A DNA stretch of 27,228 nt from JBKEDC01 sp047971925 (GTDB taxonomy: Bacteria; Bacteroidota; Bacteroidia; Bacteroidales; Prolixibacteraceae). Shown here piece after piece: positions 1-8,009 of this stretch (the first letter of the stretch is position 1; each line of letters starts with the position of its first letter). The stretch covers positions 1 through 27,228 of the forward strand of contig JBKEAC010000163.1 in the NCBI GenBank assembly GCA_047971925.1. Reading direction: 5' to 3'. The notes under the pieces are model-generated. The model saw only the letters and a list, made by a program, of their open reading frames with translations, made no database searches and was not told the DNA's origin. A program made the translations under genes and the position numbers.

Positions 1-310
1 AAAAGGGTGTGTTTGGTTGCCATGCGGGATTGTGCCGACCATTCGGAAAAATTTAATCGAACATTTGCGATACATTATCCGTTGGTGGAATTAATTATTT
101 GCAATTTTAACGAAGAATGTGCTATGCGTTTTCGTGTTTCATTGCTATTTTGGGAACTTCTTAAAATTAATTATTGAATTGAGGAGGCTGCTAAAGATAC
201 ATTGCAATGCATCACCATCAGCGAGATTGTGTAATATCTTCTGAATCCATCACTTAATCATCGTCAACCGACACGCTTAATGACTATGTAGGTCAGAATA
301 CAACGGTTTT

Positions 311-538
311 AATAAAGCTTATTGGTCCATTTTTATTTTGAAATGCAAAATTAAGCAAACTTAATTGTCCATATTTTTTTTGAAATGGTGTTTTAAGAAA
401 ACTTCTTAGGTCATATTTTTTTTCAAGAGGTTCGTAAAGCAAACTTATTGGTCCATTTTTATTTTGGAATGATGTTTTAAGCAAACTTAATAGTCCTTAT
501 TTTTTATGTAATGGTGCTTTAAGCACGCTTAATTAGCT
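311..538. repeat. Degenerate 42-bp tandem array (array 1)
   Basis: About five and a half units repeat at a period of exactly 42 bp: the anchor aagcaaactt or its variants starts at 353, 395, 437, 479 and 521, and an earlier unit aligns at 311. Units are diverged but keep the order aagcaaactta, gtcc, a T-rich tract, and gaaatgntgtttt. On the minus strand the period equals 14 codons, so a 63-codon frame stays open with FQNKNGPIS recurring. I consider that a by-product of the period and not a gene. There are no unique spacers, so it is not CRISPR. Confidence 0.8.
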
Positions 539-817
539 ACATTTATCCCCATGAGCTTAGTTAAGCTTCAAGTTATAATGTAATAAGAAGTGTTTTAGCT
601 ATGAATTTTGTTCGGTATAAGCCTAATGATAAGCTATCGGATTAAAAATGCGCTGATTTATTTCCGCCAACGGGTTAAGCAAGTATAATTGTGATGATTT
701 ACGTTGTTGTTGTTTTGCCATCAAACGACAAACAAAGTCGTGTTGTCAGCATTTATTGCTGATTAATTTGGTCGGTTGAGCTATGTATGAGCTTGTGTTG
801 TGCGCAGCAGGGTGAGC

Positions 818-882
818 GATTGCAGCGGAAATCCTTTTAAGGGGGCTTTGGTTCTCGCCCCCTTAAAAGATTGTAGCGGAAA
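818..882. repeat. Hairpin flanked by direct repeats (gattgYagcggaaa element)
   Basis: A perfect 12-bp stem (835-846 with 857-868, ten-base loop) is bracketed by two near-identical 14-mers, gattgcagcggaaa at 818-831 and gattgtagcggaaa at 869-882. They differ at one base. From memory this resembles a common uncharacterised intergenic element of Bacteroidota genomes; I could not verify that here. The stem could form a transcript end or an RNA structure. GC content rises sharply against the surroundings through about 930. The short plus-strand frame that crosses it is not a believable gene. Confidence 0.6.
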
Positions 883-1013
883 GCGCGACGGCAGGGGCAG
901 GGAGTGCGGCGGGGAGGAATGCCGGCACCCCCAAATGAAAAATGTGCGATTGGTTTGTGTTGCAGTGTATTTTCGGTTTTTTTTTGTTTATTTGCACTGC
1001 GAAGTGAGCTTTT

Positions 1014-1045
1014 AAAAAACCCTTGTGCAATTGAAACAGGGTTTT
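1014..1045 (+). terminator. Terminator-like hairpin before the protease gene
   Basis: aaaaccct (1016-1023) pairs with agggtttt (1038-1045) around a 14-base loop. The right arm ends in TTTT and continues into aaaattctt, and the left arm is preceded by an A-run, so it could work in either direction. It ends 38 bp before the start codon at 1084, so it may close a transcript coming from the hairpin element upstream. The stem is only 8 bp. Confidence 0.45.
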
Positions 1046-1083
1046 AAAATTCTTCATCAATCATTCACATCAAACGTCATGCA

Positions 1084-2379
1084 ATGCGTGTTTTTCTTTA
1101 CAAATTATCGCTAGTAGTTGTGTTAGTTGCAAGCTTTTCGGGCTTAAGAGCTCAACAGGATTATGCTATAAACCAACTAATTGACCGCCTTTTTGTTCAG
1201 TTGGAAAATCATCAGTATTTCGAGCTTCGTCGGTTATATCAAAGTAACGAGCGCCGATTGCCATCGATTTATGCTCTTTATTTTGGAGCGCATTTAGATG
1301 CGGCATTTAATGCGCCCAAAGCATCAAATCAAAAAATTATCGAGTTGCTCAAGTTTAGTTCTGGTGCCCTTCAGCCCGACAACATGCTTGGGATTTTAAC
1401 GTTGAAACAAAACAACCATGTGCTTCTTTTTGAGTATAAAGAGGCTTGGCAAACCAACAAATTTATTACTTCCACTTATGCGGATTTGCTCGATTCTTCC
1501 ACTCTTGAAAGTTATCGGAATAGCGAAAAGCTTTGGCAAGCACTTTTGAACTGTCCTGCTCAACGTGTTGAATTGACAGGCGATGTTAATCTTAATCTGA
1601 CAAAAGATGCTTCTGGATTAAGTTGTGTTGATGTTCAAATGGACACGCAAAGTAGTTCGTTTGTTTTTGACACGGGCGCCAATTTTTCGGTTATTCAACG
1701 TTCGGTTGCTGAGAAGTTAAATCTTGAAATTCTCGATGTTAACTTTCAAACAACGGCTGCTACTGGTAAAATGATTGAGAGTGACTTGGCTGTTGTTCCA
1801 CATCTTTCATTGGGTGATTTGCATGTTAAAAATGCTGTTTTTATTGTTTTCGACGATGCAAATTTAAATTTCCCCGAACTTGATTATGAAATTACTGGGA
1901 TTGTTGGTTTTCCAATTATTCGGGCTTTACGGGAGATTCATGTGCGAGAAAATATGCTCTTTATTCCAAAGAATGCTAGCGGTTCGAGTAATAAAAACTT
2001 TGCTCTCGATGGCTTGTCGCCTATCGTGGAACTAGATTGTAACAACGAATTGCTTTCTTTTCACTTCGATACGGGAGCAAACGCGACGAGCCTTTTTCCT
2101 CGTTTCTACAAGAAATATCAGTCATCTATTGATGAGAAATATCAACTAGAGAATTTTTCGACTGGCGGTGCTGGCGGAATTGTTGAAGAGAAAGGGTTTG
2201 TTTTGAAGAAGATTAAGCTTTGCAACAATAATCAATCGTGCAGCTTGAAAAATGTTCGCCTCAACATTCATGAAACGCCTTTAAACAAAAATTCTTTTGG
2301 TAATGTTGGACAAGATTTTATTTCTGCATTCAAAGGCTATGTGCTGAACTTTGAAACTTCATCTTTCTGGGTTGAATAG
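1084..2379 (+). CDS. Secreted two-lobed retropepsin-like aspartic protease
   Basis: A 431-residue protein with an N-terminal signal peptide (hydrophobic core about residues 8-20, cleavage probably after LRAQ). A helical region of about 150 residues follows. Two retropepsin-like lobes come next: FDTGAN at 195-200 with a hydrophobic-Gly motif (IVGFPI) near 273-278, and FDTGAN at 328-333 with NVGQDF near 407-412. DTG(A) is the catalytic aspartate motif of clan AA proteases, and this is the arrangement of the 'gag-polyprotein putative aspartyl protease' proteins common in Bacteroidota. Two lobes in one chain could form a complete active site without dimerising. The substrate is unknown and the location is probably periplasm or cell surface. 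It converges with the PagL-like gene, 43 bp away. I chose the ATG at 1084 because it directly precedes the signal peptide. Confidence 0.85.
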   Translation: MRVFLYKLSLVVVLVASFSGLRAQQDYAINQLIDRLFVQLENHQYFELRRLYQSNERRLPSIYALYFGAHLDAAFNAPKASNQKIIELLKFSSGALQPDNMLGILTLKQNNHVLLFEYKEAWQTNKFITSTYADLLDSSTLESYRNSEKLWQALLNCPAQRVELTGDVNLNLTKDASGLSCVDVQMDTQSSSFVFDTGANFSVIQRSVAEKLNLEILDVNFQTTAATGKMIESDLAVVPHLSLGDLHVKNAVFIVFDDANLNFPELDYEITGIVGFPIIRALREIHVRENMLFIPKNASGSSNKNFALDGLSPIVELDCNNELLSFHFDTGANATSLFPRFYKKYQSSIDEKYQLENFSTGGAGGIVEEKGFVLKKIKLCNNNQSCSLKNVRLNIHETPLNKNSFGNVGQDFISAFKGYVLNFETSSFWVE

Positions 2380-2422
2380 AGCGGTAAAAAGCGGTCTTTG
2401 ATTGAAGGGTTTTTGGTATTAC

Positions 2423-3607
2423 TCACTTTTCATCCTTTCTCCACTTAATTCGGTAGCCCACACCCCATTCGATAATATCGGCAACAGTGAAGTTATGTGC
2501 TCTCACCAACACACTAACAAACATGTCGTTTTTGAAATGATATTTCAATCCAATGCGTTGATAAATTATTGGTGCTCCTCCCTCAGGTTTCTTTCTGTAG
2601 ACATAGGCTCCAAGCGACGAGGCAAGAGATATTCTATTGGCAATAAACTCATAGGTTCCATACAGTCCGAGCACTGTTCTATCGGCAAAAAGATTGCTTT
2701 GGTCTAACACTACAACACCTTGTGAATTTTCTGAATAGCTTAAATTCCCTTGCGTGTCGTAGCTCCAGTCGATGCCTGCACCAAACTTGTTTTTCCATGT
2801 AATTTGCCTCATGTAGGCCGCTGAAAGATTATACATCTCAAACTTCCCAATGGTTGATGCTACATTTTCAACACTACTTTCATACTCTTCTTGCTTACTG
2901 CTAAAGCTCGCTTGAATGGCAATTTCATTGCATTGCTCATAGGGCGAAGGGGTTTGTCTTTCTAGTTTTGGTAATTCCTCGAATCGATAGCTCAACTCCA
3001 CAAAAGGAGCAGCAAGGTTTAGCCCTTTGTTGGGCTTGCGCATTGCTCCATTAGAAAAGTGGGTGAATCCAAATCCTGTTTTGAAGTCAAGCAACGGACT
3101 TAATTGATACGACCAAAAGAGATTGGCTCCGATGTAGACAGTGGAATAAGAACCGATGGTGATGTTGTTTGGGTTAGTAACAGGGTCGTATCGTTTCCAG
3201 TTAGTGGCAAAACCAAAGGCTAACTCATAGCCAAAAGCATGTGTTTGCGTGCGCTTAATTGGAACCCCCATGTAGGCATAAGCAGCCCATGGTCGCCCCA
3301 TTTCGTTTGTTTGTGGAAAGCCTGCGGTGTAGCACGACACGCCATAGTAGGGGAAATTAAGCACGTGGTGCCACTCTTTGCTGCCTGTTGTTTGAACTGC
3401 TAGTCCTATGCTTTGTGCGTGATACCAATTGATTGGCGACTGACTGTTGTTTTCTCCTGTTAGAAATTCATTGGTGGGCAGCACATAGCCCACATTTGCC
3501 CGGGGAGCAAAGTAAAGAGTGTTTTTCTTTTTATAGTTTTCTTCTGTTAATTGCGCATTCGCTGAAAAGGCGCAAAGGCACAAAACGAAACTTAGTATTT
3601 TTTTCAT
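2423..3607 (-). CDS. PagL-like (lipid A 3-O-deacylase / acyloxyacyl hydrolase family) outer-membrane barrel
   Basis: A 394-residue protein starting at the ATG on 3607, which gives a clean signal peptide (MKKILSFVLCLCAFSANAQ). A start 60 bp upstream would add 20 residues ahead of the signal sequence and is less likely. Alternating aromatic beta-strand patterns run along the chain, as in an outer-membrane beta-barrel. The motif THFSNGAMRKPNKGLN at about 182-197 matches the PagL active-site block, whose His and Ser remove the 3-O acyl chain of lipid A. Here they are His183 and Ser185. The position of PagL's catalytic Glu appears to be Asn197, with Glu204 nearby. The protein is about twice the length of classical PagL. 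The family call is firm; the enzymatic activity is not. Confidence 0.75.
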   Translation of the reverse strand: MKKILSFVLCLCAFSANAQLTEENYKKKNTLYFAPRANVGYVLPTNEFLTGENNSQSPINWYHAQSIGLAVQTTGSKEWHHVLNFPYYGVSCYTAGFPQTNEMGRPWAAYAYMGVPIKRTQTHAFGYELAFGFATNWKRYDPVTNPNNITIGSYSTVYIGANLFWSYQLSPLLDFKTGFGFTHFSNGAMRKPNKGLNLAAPFVELSYRFEELPKLERQTPSPYEQCNEIAIQASFSSKQEEYESSVENVASTIGKFEMYNLSAAYMRQITWKNKFGAGIDWSYDTQGNLSYSENSQGVVVLDQSNLFADRTVLGLYGTYEFIANRISLASSLGAYVYRKKPEGGAPIIYQRIGLKYHFKNDMFVSVLVRAHNFTVADIIEWGVGYRIKWRKDEK

Positions 3608-3753
3608 GCTTGCGAAAATAATATAAATACGGTTAACTTCAGCACAAAGTGAATATAATATTTTCAAAACACATCATTTTTTTGGTTCTATGTCGAACTC
3701 TTTAGTTGTTTCAAACTTAGAAGAGGATGTGTTTGAAACACGCTTGCAACGCA

Positions 3754-3793
3754 CTTGAAACATGATTGAAACATGATTGAAACATGATTGAAA
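3754..3793. repeat. 11-bp tandem repeat
   Basis: Three perfect copies of catgattgaaa occupy 3761-3793. Degenerate copies extend leftward (cttgaaa at 3754-3760, ttgaaacacg near 3732) and a partial copy (cacg) follows on the right. It directly abuts the 42-bp array. It looks like slippage-prone simple-sequence expansion. Confidence 0.8.
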
Positions 3794-3801
3794 CACGCCG
3801 C

Positions 3802-3918
3802 ACAGTTGCGGGAGCCTTCTATCATTTAATCGAAGCTTGGCGAACAGTTGCGGGAGCCTTCTATCATTTAATTGAAGCTTGGCGAACAGTTGCGGGAGCC
3901 TTCTATCATGAAATTGAA
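3802..3918. repeat. 42-bp tandem array (array 2)
   Basis: Almost three units begin at 3802, 3844 and 3886 with the core acagttgcgggagccttcta followed by tcatttaatygaagcttggcga. Units are nearly identical, differing at a C/T, and the third decays after tcatgaaattgaa, so the array is recent or homogenised. The period is exactly 42 bp, as in the other two arrays of the window, but the sequence is unrelated to them and much richer in GC. There are no spacers. Confidence 0.85.
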
Positions 3919-4056
3919 TCCACATGCAATGCTTCTTCCAACCGAACGCCCATTGGGTCATTGTTTGATTGCCATGCAGAATTAATCAAGCCTAATTCGA
4001 CAATTCACTACCCACTAAATTCAACATAGATCCATTTTTTCGATTGTCTCCATGTT

Positions 4057-4956
4057 TTAATTTGATTTTTTGGCTTGAAAAAATATCGACAAAGCAATGA
4101 GCAACATGCCAACAATCGCCACAAGTTGCGGTTTTTCTTCGGGCAAAATGATCCACGACAAAATAGCTCCTCCCACAGGGACTACAAACTTCCACATGTT
4201 TAGTTCCGACACCTTCACCTCGGCACGTCGTAGCAAGGAATACCAGATAGCAAACGAAATGGCAGAAAGTGATGCTAGCCACAGCAAGGCTCCCCAATAT
4301 TCTAAAGTTGGTTGATGCAAGGTGATTCCCTCAACAGCAATCGAACCAAGGGCAAGCATCAGCCCTCCAGCAAATAGCGTTGATGAACCGAGAACAATCG
4401 GATTGATACTGCTTTTGTTTTTTGCCACTAGCACATTTGAATAGCCTGCCACAATGCCATTCATGAGCAAGATGAACACTCCCATCAAACTCACTGTTTT
4501 ACTTGATTCATGACTTTCTTTGGCAAAGCTGATAACAGCAACTCCCACCAATCCGAGGAGCAGACTGAGCACCTTGCGGATTGTCATTTTGTCGTTACTC
4601 ATGAAGAGATGCGAAAGAACCGCAGCAAAAAGAGGCGATGCGCCCACAATAAGAGCGGCAATCGAGGCCGGAAGCATGTCGATTCCTGTGTAAAAAAACA
4701 CATATTGAAGGACGGTTTGCACAAAAGTCATGAGCAACAAAAAGCGCCAGTTTTCTTTCACTTGTTCCCAATATTGTTGAGCATTCCCAAAATAAATGAA
4801 CAGAAACAAGCCGGAAAGAGCAAAGCGGAAGCCGGCATATTGAATTGGCGTTTGATAGTTCAATCCGATCTTAATGCCCACAAAGGCTGTTGCCCAAAGC
4901 AGGCATGCTATAAAGGCTAAGAAATTAGTGCTACTAAAAAAATTGTGCTTCAACAT
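4057..4956 (-). CDS. EamA/DMT-family inner-membrane transporter
   Basis: A 299-residue protein when started at the ATG on 4956 (MLKHNFFSSTNFLAF...). An in-frame ATG at 5007 would add 17 basic residues and cannot be excluded. About ten hydrophobic segments form two EamA halves: the first begins LLWATAFVGIKIGL near 20-33, and the second contains NVLVAKNKSSINPI and the WYSLLRRAEVKVSELN signature typical of the second half. The drug/metabolite transporter superfamily moves small solutes such as amino acids or metabolites across the inner membrane. The substrate cannot be predicted from sequence. It is a stand-alone gene, divergent from mpl with a 234-bp gap. Confidence 0.85.
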   Translation of the reverse strand: MLKHNFFSSTNFLAFIACLLWATAFVGIKIGLNYQTPIQYAGFRFALSGLFLFIYFGNAQQYWEQVKENWRFLLLMTFVQTVLQYVFFYTGIDMLPASIAALIVGASPLFAAVLSHLFMSNDKMTIRKVLSLLLGLVGVAVISFAKESHESSKTVSLMGVFILLMNGIVAGYSNVLVAKNKSSINPIVLGSSTLFAGGLMLALGSIAVEGITLHQPTLEYWGALLWLASLSAISFAIWYSLLRRAEVKVSELNMWKFVVPVGGAILSWIILPEEKPQLVAIVGMLLIALSIFFQAKKSN

Positions 4957-5145
4957 GAGTGAAATTTTATTCTTTACAAAAGTGATGATTATCTTCTTAG
5001 CTTGCACTATCGGTTCGCATTATTCTTATGCAATTTTCTAATTCTTAATACTCTTCATCATTGCCATTTTGTGCATAAAATTTGGTCGAGTGAATTTACA
5101 TTGTGTTTTCTTCGGTTTGAAAAGCTATTTTCACTCAAAAAAACT

Positions 5146-5153
5146 TAGCTTTG
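5146..5153 (+). promoter_or_regulatory. Candidate Bacteroidota -7 element for mpl
   Basis: TAGCTTTG matches the Bacteroidota primary-sigma -7 consensus TAnnTTTG. It lies 37 bp before the mpl ATG, leaving a leader of about 30 nt. The nearest upstream TTTG (5116-5119) is spaced 26 bp away, longer than the usual 19-21, so the -33 element is weak or absent. Confidence 0.45.
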
Positions 5154-5190
5154 TAGTTCTGTTTGTTAAACAATTAACGCACTCAATATA

Positions 5191-6555
5191 ATGAAAATAC
5201 ATTTTATTGCCATTGGCGGAAGCGCCATGCACAATCTAGCTATTGCCCTTCACAAGAAGGGTTTCGATGTAAGTGGATCGGATGATGAGGTGTTTGAACC
5301 TTCAAAAAGTCGCTTAAAGTCTTATGGTCTTCTTCCTCTAGTAGATGGATGGCAGCCCGAATTGCTCACCTCTGAAATTGATGCGGTGATACTTGGAATG
5401 CATGCTCGTGCCGATAATCCTGAGCTGATTCGTGCTCAAGAATTGGGTTTGAAAATTTATTCTTATCCTGAATATCTCTACGAACAAACTAAAGATAAGC
5501 TGCGTGTGGTGATTGGCGGTTCGCATGGCAAGACCTCAATCACGTCTATGATTATGCATGTGCTTCGTGAAAACGGCATGAAATTCGACTACATGGTGGG
5601 AGCTAATCTTGAAGGATTTGAAACCATGGTTTCGCTTTCTCATGATGCCAAAGTTGCAATCTTTGAGGGCGACGAATATCTTTCATCACCCATCGACCGC
5701 CGACCAAAGTTTCATCTTTATCATCCTCACATTGCTTTAATCAGCGGAGTGGCTTGGGACCACATCAATGTGTTTCCCACATTCGATAATTATGTAGCGC
5801 AATTTCAACTATTCGCTCAGCTCATTGAGCCTAACGGCAAATTGTTTTACTATGGTGGTGATGTTGAACTGCAACGAATTGCTTCGCAAGTGCGTGCCGA
5901 TATTTTAGCAACTCCCTATGTGGAACACCCCTCGGTGCTTGAAAATGATATCACCCATTTGTGTCATGGCTCTGAGAAAGTAGCTATTGAAATTTTTGGC
6001 AATCACAATTTGCAAAACATAGCTGCGGCAAAATTGGTGTGCAACGAGCTTCAAGTTTCCGATGCTGATTTCTATCGAGCTATTCAATCGTTTAAAGGAG
6101 CCGCTCGTCGATTGCAGACGCTTGCAAAAGATGCTCAATGCACCGTGTTCTATGATTTTGCACACTCTCCATCGAAATTGAAAGCTACTACCCAAGCCGT
6201 GAAAGCTCAGTTTGCCGAAAGAGAGTTAGTGGCTGTGATGGAATTACACACCTTCAGTTCACTTAAAAAAGAATTTCTTCCTCAATATGCTGGATGCATG
6301 GCAGCTGCCGATGAAGCTTATGTATATTTTAATCCTCACACCATTGCTCACAAGCAGCTGGAAGCAATCAGCGAGGCACAAGTGGCAGAAGCTTTTGCTA
6401 GTGGCAATTTAAAAGTCTTCACCGATTCCGATGCTTTATTTGAAGAGCTTTTTGCTAAATCATGGCAAGGAAAAAACCTATTGCTCATGAGTTCGGGCAA
6501 TTTTTCAGGGAAAGACATGCAGGCTATTGCCAATGAGATAATCGCCAAAAAATAA
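5191..6555 (+). CDS. mpl: UDP-N-acetylmuramate:murein-tripeptide ligase (Mpl)
   Basis: A 454-residue Mur ligase. The N-terminal Rossmann motif is IGGSAMHNLAIAL (8-20), in place of the GxGGxGM-type motif of MurC, as in Mpl. The ATP-binding P-loop is GGSHGKTSITSM (109-120). A mid-domain block FEGDEY and the DFAHSPSK segment near the C-terminal domain are the expected Mur ligase landmarks. Mpl joins recycled L-Ala-gamma-D-Glu-meso-DAP to UDP-MurNAc in the cytoplasm, returning cell-wall peptide to peptidoglycan synthesis. Length is normal for the family (about 450-460). Expressed alone from its own promoter and closed by the hairpin at 6575. MurC is the nearest alternative, but the GSAMHNLA start favours Mpl. 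Confidence 0.9.
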   Translation: MKIHFIAIGGSAMHNLAIALHKKGFDVSGSDDEVFEPSKSRLKSYGLLPLVDGWQPELLTSEIDAVILGMHARADNPELIRAQELGLKIYSYPEYLYEQTKDKLRVVIGGSHGKTSITSMIMHVLRENGMKFDYMVGANLEGFETMVSLSHDAKVAIFEGDEYLSSPIDRRPKFHLYHPHIALISGVAWDHINVFPTFDNYVAQFQLFAQLIEPNGKLFYYGGDVELQRIASQVRADILATPYVEHPSVLENDITHLCHGSEKVAIEIFGNHNLQNIAAAKLVCNELQVSDADFYRAIQSFKGAARRLQTLAKDAQCTVFYDFAHSPSKLKATTQAVKAQFAERELVAVMELHTFSSLKKEFLPQYAGCMAAADEAYVYFNPHTIAHKQLEAISEAQVAEAFASGNLKVFTDSDALFEELFAKSWQGKNLLLMSSGNFSGKDMQAIANEIIAKK

Positions 6556-6574
6556 CGTCGATAAACCTGCGGAT

Positions 6575-6618
6575 AAAAACAAACGAGGATAGCATTTTTG
6601 CTATCCTCGTTTGTTTTT
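6575..6618. terminator. Bidirectional terminator, perfect 20-bp stem
   Basis: Bases 6575-6594 and 6599-6618 are perfect inverted complements around a TTTT loop. The arms begin with AAAAA and end with TTTTT, giving a U-tract in both directions. It serves mpl (stop 20 bp upstream) and the opposing sigma-factor operon (stop at 6650). Confidence 0.9.
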
Positions 6619-6649
6619 AATGAAGCTTATTTTGATTTAGAAATTCAAA

Positions 6650-6961
6650 TTAAGCCTCTATCTTTTGTTTCAACTCATAGAGTTCATGCCATGCGAATAA
6701 CATCAACAACAGAGCTATCAGAGGTAAAACCAGTTCATTTGTTTGAAATGTATAATTCATCAGTTGTAAATTGGGTATTTCCACAAATAGCGACGCAATT
6801 CCCACCAACACACTTGCAGCCACAATCATCATGGCTTGCGCCCTATGTTTCCGCCGATTTTCTATAAGGTAAATTTGCTGCATGAGCTTATCGGTAAAAT
6901 CGGAAGATGGGGGTTTTATATCTTTCTTAATAATCTCTTTGAAGTCTTGTTCGTTCATCAT
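6650..6961 (-). CDS. Small two-helix membrane protein, possible anti-sigma partner
   Basis: A 103-residue protein. An acidic/basic soluble N-terminus (about 1-40) is followed by two hydrophobic segments: MMIVAASVLVGIASLFV near 44-60 and VLPLIALLLMLFAWHEL near 78-94. The start overlaps the stop of the ECF sigma gene by ATGA (6958-6961), which implies translational coupling; a second ATG lies at 6958. A cytoplasmic tail plus membrane anchor coupled to an ECF sigma factor fits a short anti-sigma factor. No zinc-binding HxxxCxxC motif is visible and no family is recognised, so the role rests on context only. It is the last gene of the operon. Confidence 0.65.
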   Translation of the reverse strand: MMNEQDFKEIIKKDIKPPSSDFTDKLMQQIYLIENRRKHRAQAMMIVAASVLVGIASLFVEIPNLQLMNYTFQTNELVLPLIALLLMLFAWHELYELKQKIEA

Positions 6962-7530
6962 TTATCCTTTAGTTCATTACCAAATGCCTGTTCCATTTTT
7001 TGTCGAAAAACTTTCCTCGCACGATGCAAACTTACTTTAATTTTCGATTCTGAAAAAGAAGTTGTCTCGGCAATCTCCACAATTGACAACTCAGCCAAAT
7101 AAAACAAGCGAAGCAATAAGGCTTCTTCTTCACGCATCGTTTCTAGAATTGTGTTCACCATTTGTTTTTGCTCTTGTTGCTCCAAAAGTGAAAACGGATG
7201 ATCTGAATTTTCATTTAGATTCATGATTTCCGAATCTGAAAGTGAAATATCAATGTATATTTTTCGTTTCCCTCTCTTCGATAGGCATGTGTTTAATACA
7301 ATTCTATAAAACCAAGTAGCAAACGAGGAATCGAATTTGAACTTGTTTAATCCTTGAAAGGCTTTAACAAAGGCATCTTGCAAGGCATCTTCTGCATCGC
7401 TTTCATTTTTAAGTAATGAGCAAGCCAAGGAGAAAGACACATCTTTGTAGGCATCTACTAAAATGCTAAATTTCGATATGTCTCCCTCCTGAACCTTTCG
7501 AATGATTTGAAAATCATCATCTCTTCTCAT
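6958..7530 (-). CDS. ECF-type RNA polymerase sigma factor
   Basis: A 190-residue sigma-70 family protein. Region 2 lies at about 20-85: NESDAEDALQDAFVKAF is the typical sigma2 core helix, followed by FATWFYRIVLNTCLS. Region 4 lies at about 120-180, with a helix-turn-helix around LSIVEIAETTSFSESKIKVS and the closing LHRARKVFRQ. Length and the absence of region 3 fit extracytoplasmic-function sigma factors. The upstream gene overlaps its start by 14 bp and the downstream small membrane protein overlaps its stop by 4 bp, so all three are co-translated. The target regulon is unknown. The large surface operon starts elsewhere and nothing in the sequence links it to this factor. Confidence 0.9.
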   Translation of the reverse strand: MRRDDDFQIIRKVQEGDISKFSILVDAYKDVSFSLACSLLKNESDAEDALQDAFVKAFQGLNKFKFDSSFATWFYRIVLNTCLSKRGKRKIYIDISLSDSEIMNLNENSDHPFSLLEQQEQKQMVNTILETMREEEALLLRLFYLAELSIVEIAETTSFSESKIKVSLHRARKVFRQKMEQAFGNELKDK

Positions 7531-7852
7531 CTATTTTCCGACGAATAAAGAAAGCAATTACAATTCCAAGTCCTCCGAATAACAGCATGCATGCACCTGT
7601 AATTTTATCGACTGCTTCTGCCGGAATCGCCATGAACTGAAAAGCAGTACCTATGGCTAAACCTACGCCTATTCCGATTGCCATTAGTCCAACCTCTAGG
7701 AAGGGGAAGGGGCGTTTTGATTCACTAATATCTCCGCCTTTTTCAAGGATTGCCTTTTTGGTTTGATAGCGATACTTCATCACCCAATACACCATTAATG
7801 CTGCCATTGTGAAAAATGTTCCTGGCACCACCATTGCTACTAAATCTCCCAT
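7517..7852 (-). CDS. DUF6249-like small inner-membrane protein
   Basis: A 111-residue protein with three hydrophobic segments: about 6-24 (VVPGTFFTMAALMVYWVM), 52-72 and 84-104. A charged loop (YRYQTKKAILEKGGDISES) lies between the first and second, and a basic tail ends the chain (RRKIDEKR). The layout resembles the DUF6249 proteins that often sit beside ECF sigma genes in Bacteroidota; this assignment is from memory of the pattern. As the first gene of the operon, it may set or sense membrane state for the sigma factor, which is inference. Its end overlaps the sigma-factor start by 14 bp. Confidence 0.6.
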   Translation of the reverse strand: MGDLVAMVVPGTFFTMAALMVYWVMKYRYQTKKAILEKGGDISESKRPFPFLEVGLMAIGIGVGLAIGTAFQFMAIPAEAVDKITGACMLLFGGLGIVIAFFIRRKIDEKR

Positions 7853-7944
7853 TCTTGTTTTTTTAATTATTAGTTTCTAACTTCTTGAATTTATCCATTA
7901 GACATCATCTCTTTCCGATAGGTTACAAATATCAAAAGAAATAA

Positions 7945-7987
7945 TCAAAAAAAACAAAAGTCCAGCAAGCTCTACACTTACTGGACT
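7945..7987 (-). terminator. Rho-independent terminator of the surface operon
   Basis: On the minus strand an 11-bp stem with one G-U pair (7977-7987 with 7959-7969) has a 7-base loop. It is followed by a T-rich run, tttgtttttttt, corresponding to the A-rich bases 7947-7958. It starts 23 bp after the OmpA stop and therefore ends the six-gene operon. Confidence 0.85.
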
Positions 7988-8009
7988 CCCATTTCATTTC
8001 ATTATATTA

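Larger units (their letters stand above)
1..1083. other. Intergenic region with no supported gene
   Basis: No reading frame here has a convincing protein-like composition. The short frames present are created by repeats (311-538) or by the hairpin element (818-882). From 1 to about 310 and from about 540 to 800 I see only AT-rich DNA with no recognisable RNA gene or promoter. The recognisable contents are the 42-bp array, the hairpin with flanking direct repeats, and a terminator-like hairpin just before the gene at 1084; they are listed separately. Confidence 0.7.
3608..4056. other. Intergenic region carrying two tandem arrays
   Basis: No believable gene lies between the PagL-like and EamA genes, both on the minus strand. 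The frames that open here (plus 3784-4029, minus 3674-3961) exist because 42 bp is a multiple of three and the array contains no stops. The contents are an 11-bp array, a 42-bp array, and about 140 bp of featureless sequence before the EamA stop codon. Confidence 0.65.

Noticed and set aside
293..484. Small minus-strand protein with FQNKNGPIS repeats
   Set aside because: It lies wholly inside 42-bp array 1 and has no start context or domain.
800..1060. Short frames on both strands around the GC-rich hairpin element
   Set aside because: They cross a perfect hairpin, direct repeats and a terminator; the composition is not protein-like.
3802..3918. CRISPR array
   Set aside because: The repeats are contiguous without variable spacers and there are no cas genes. 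The same holds for the arrays at 311 and 26489.
4097..4920. Plus-strand frames opposite the EamA gene
   Set aside because: Shadows of a well-supported membrane protein gene.
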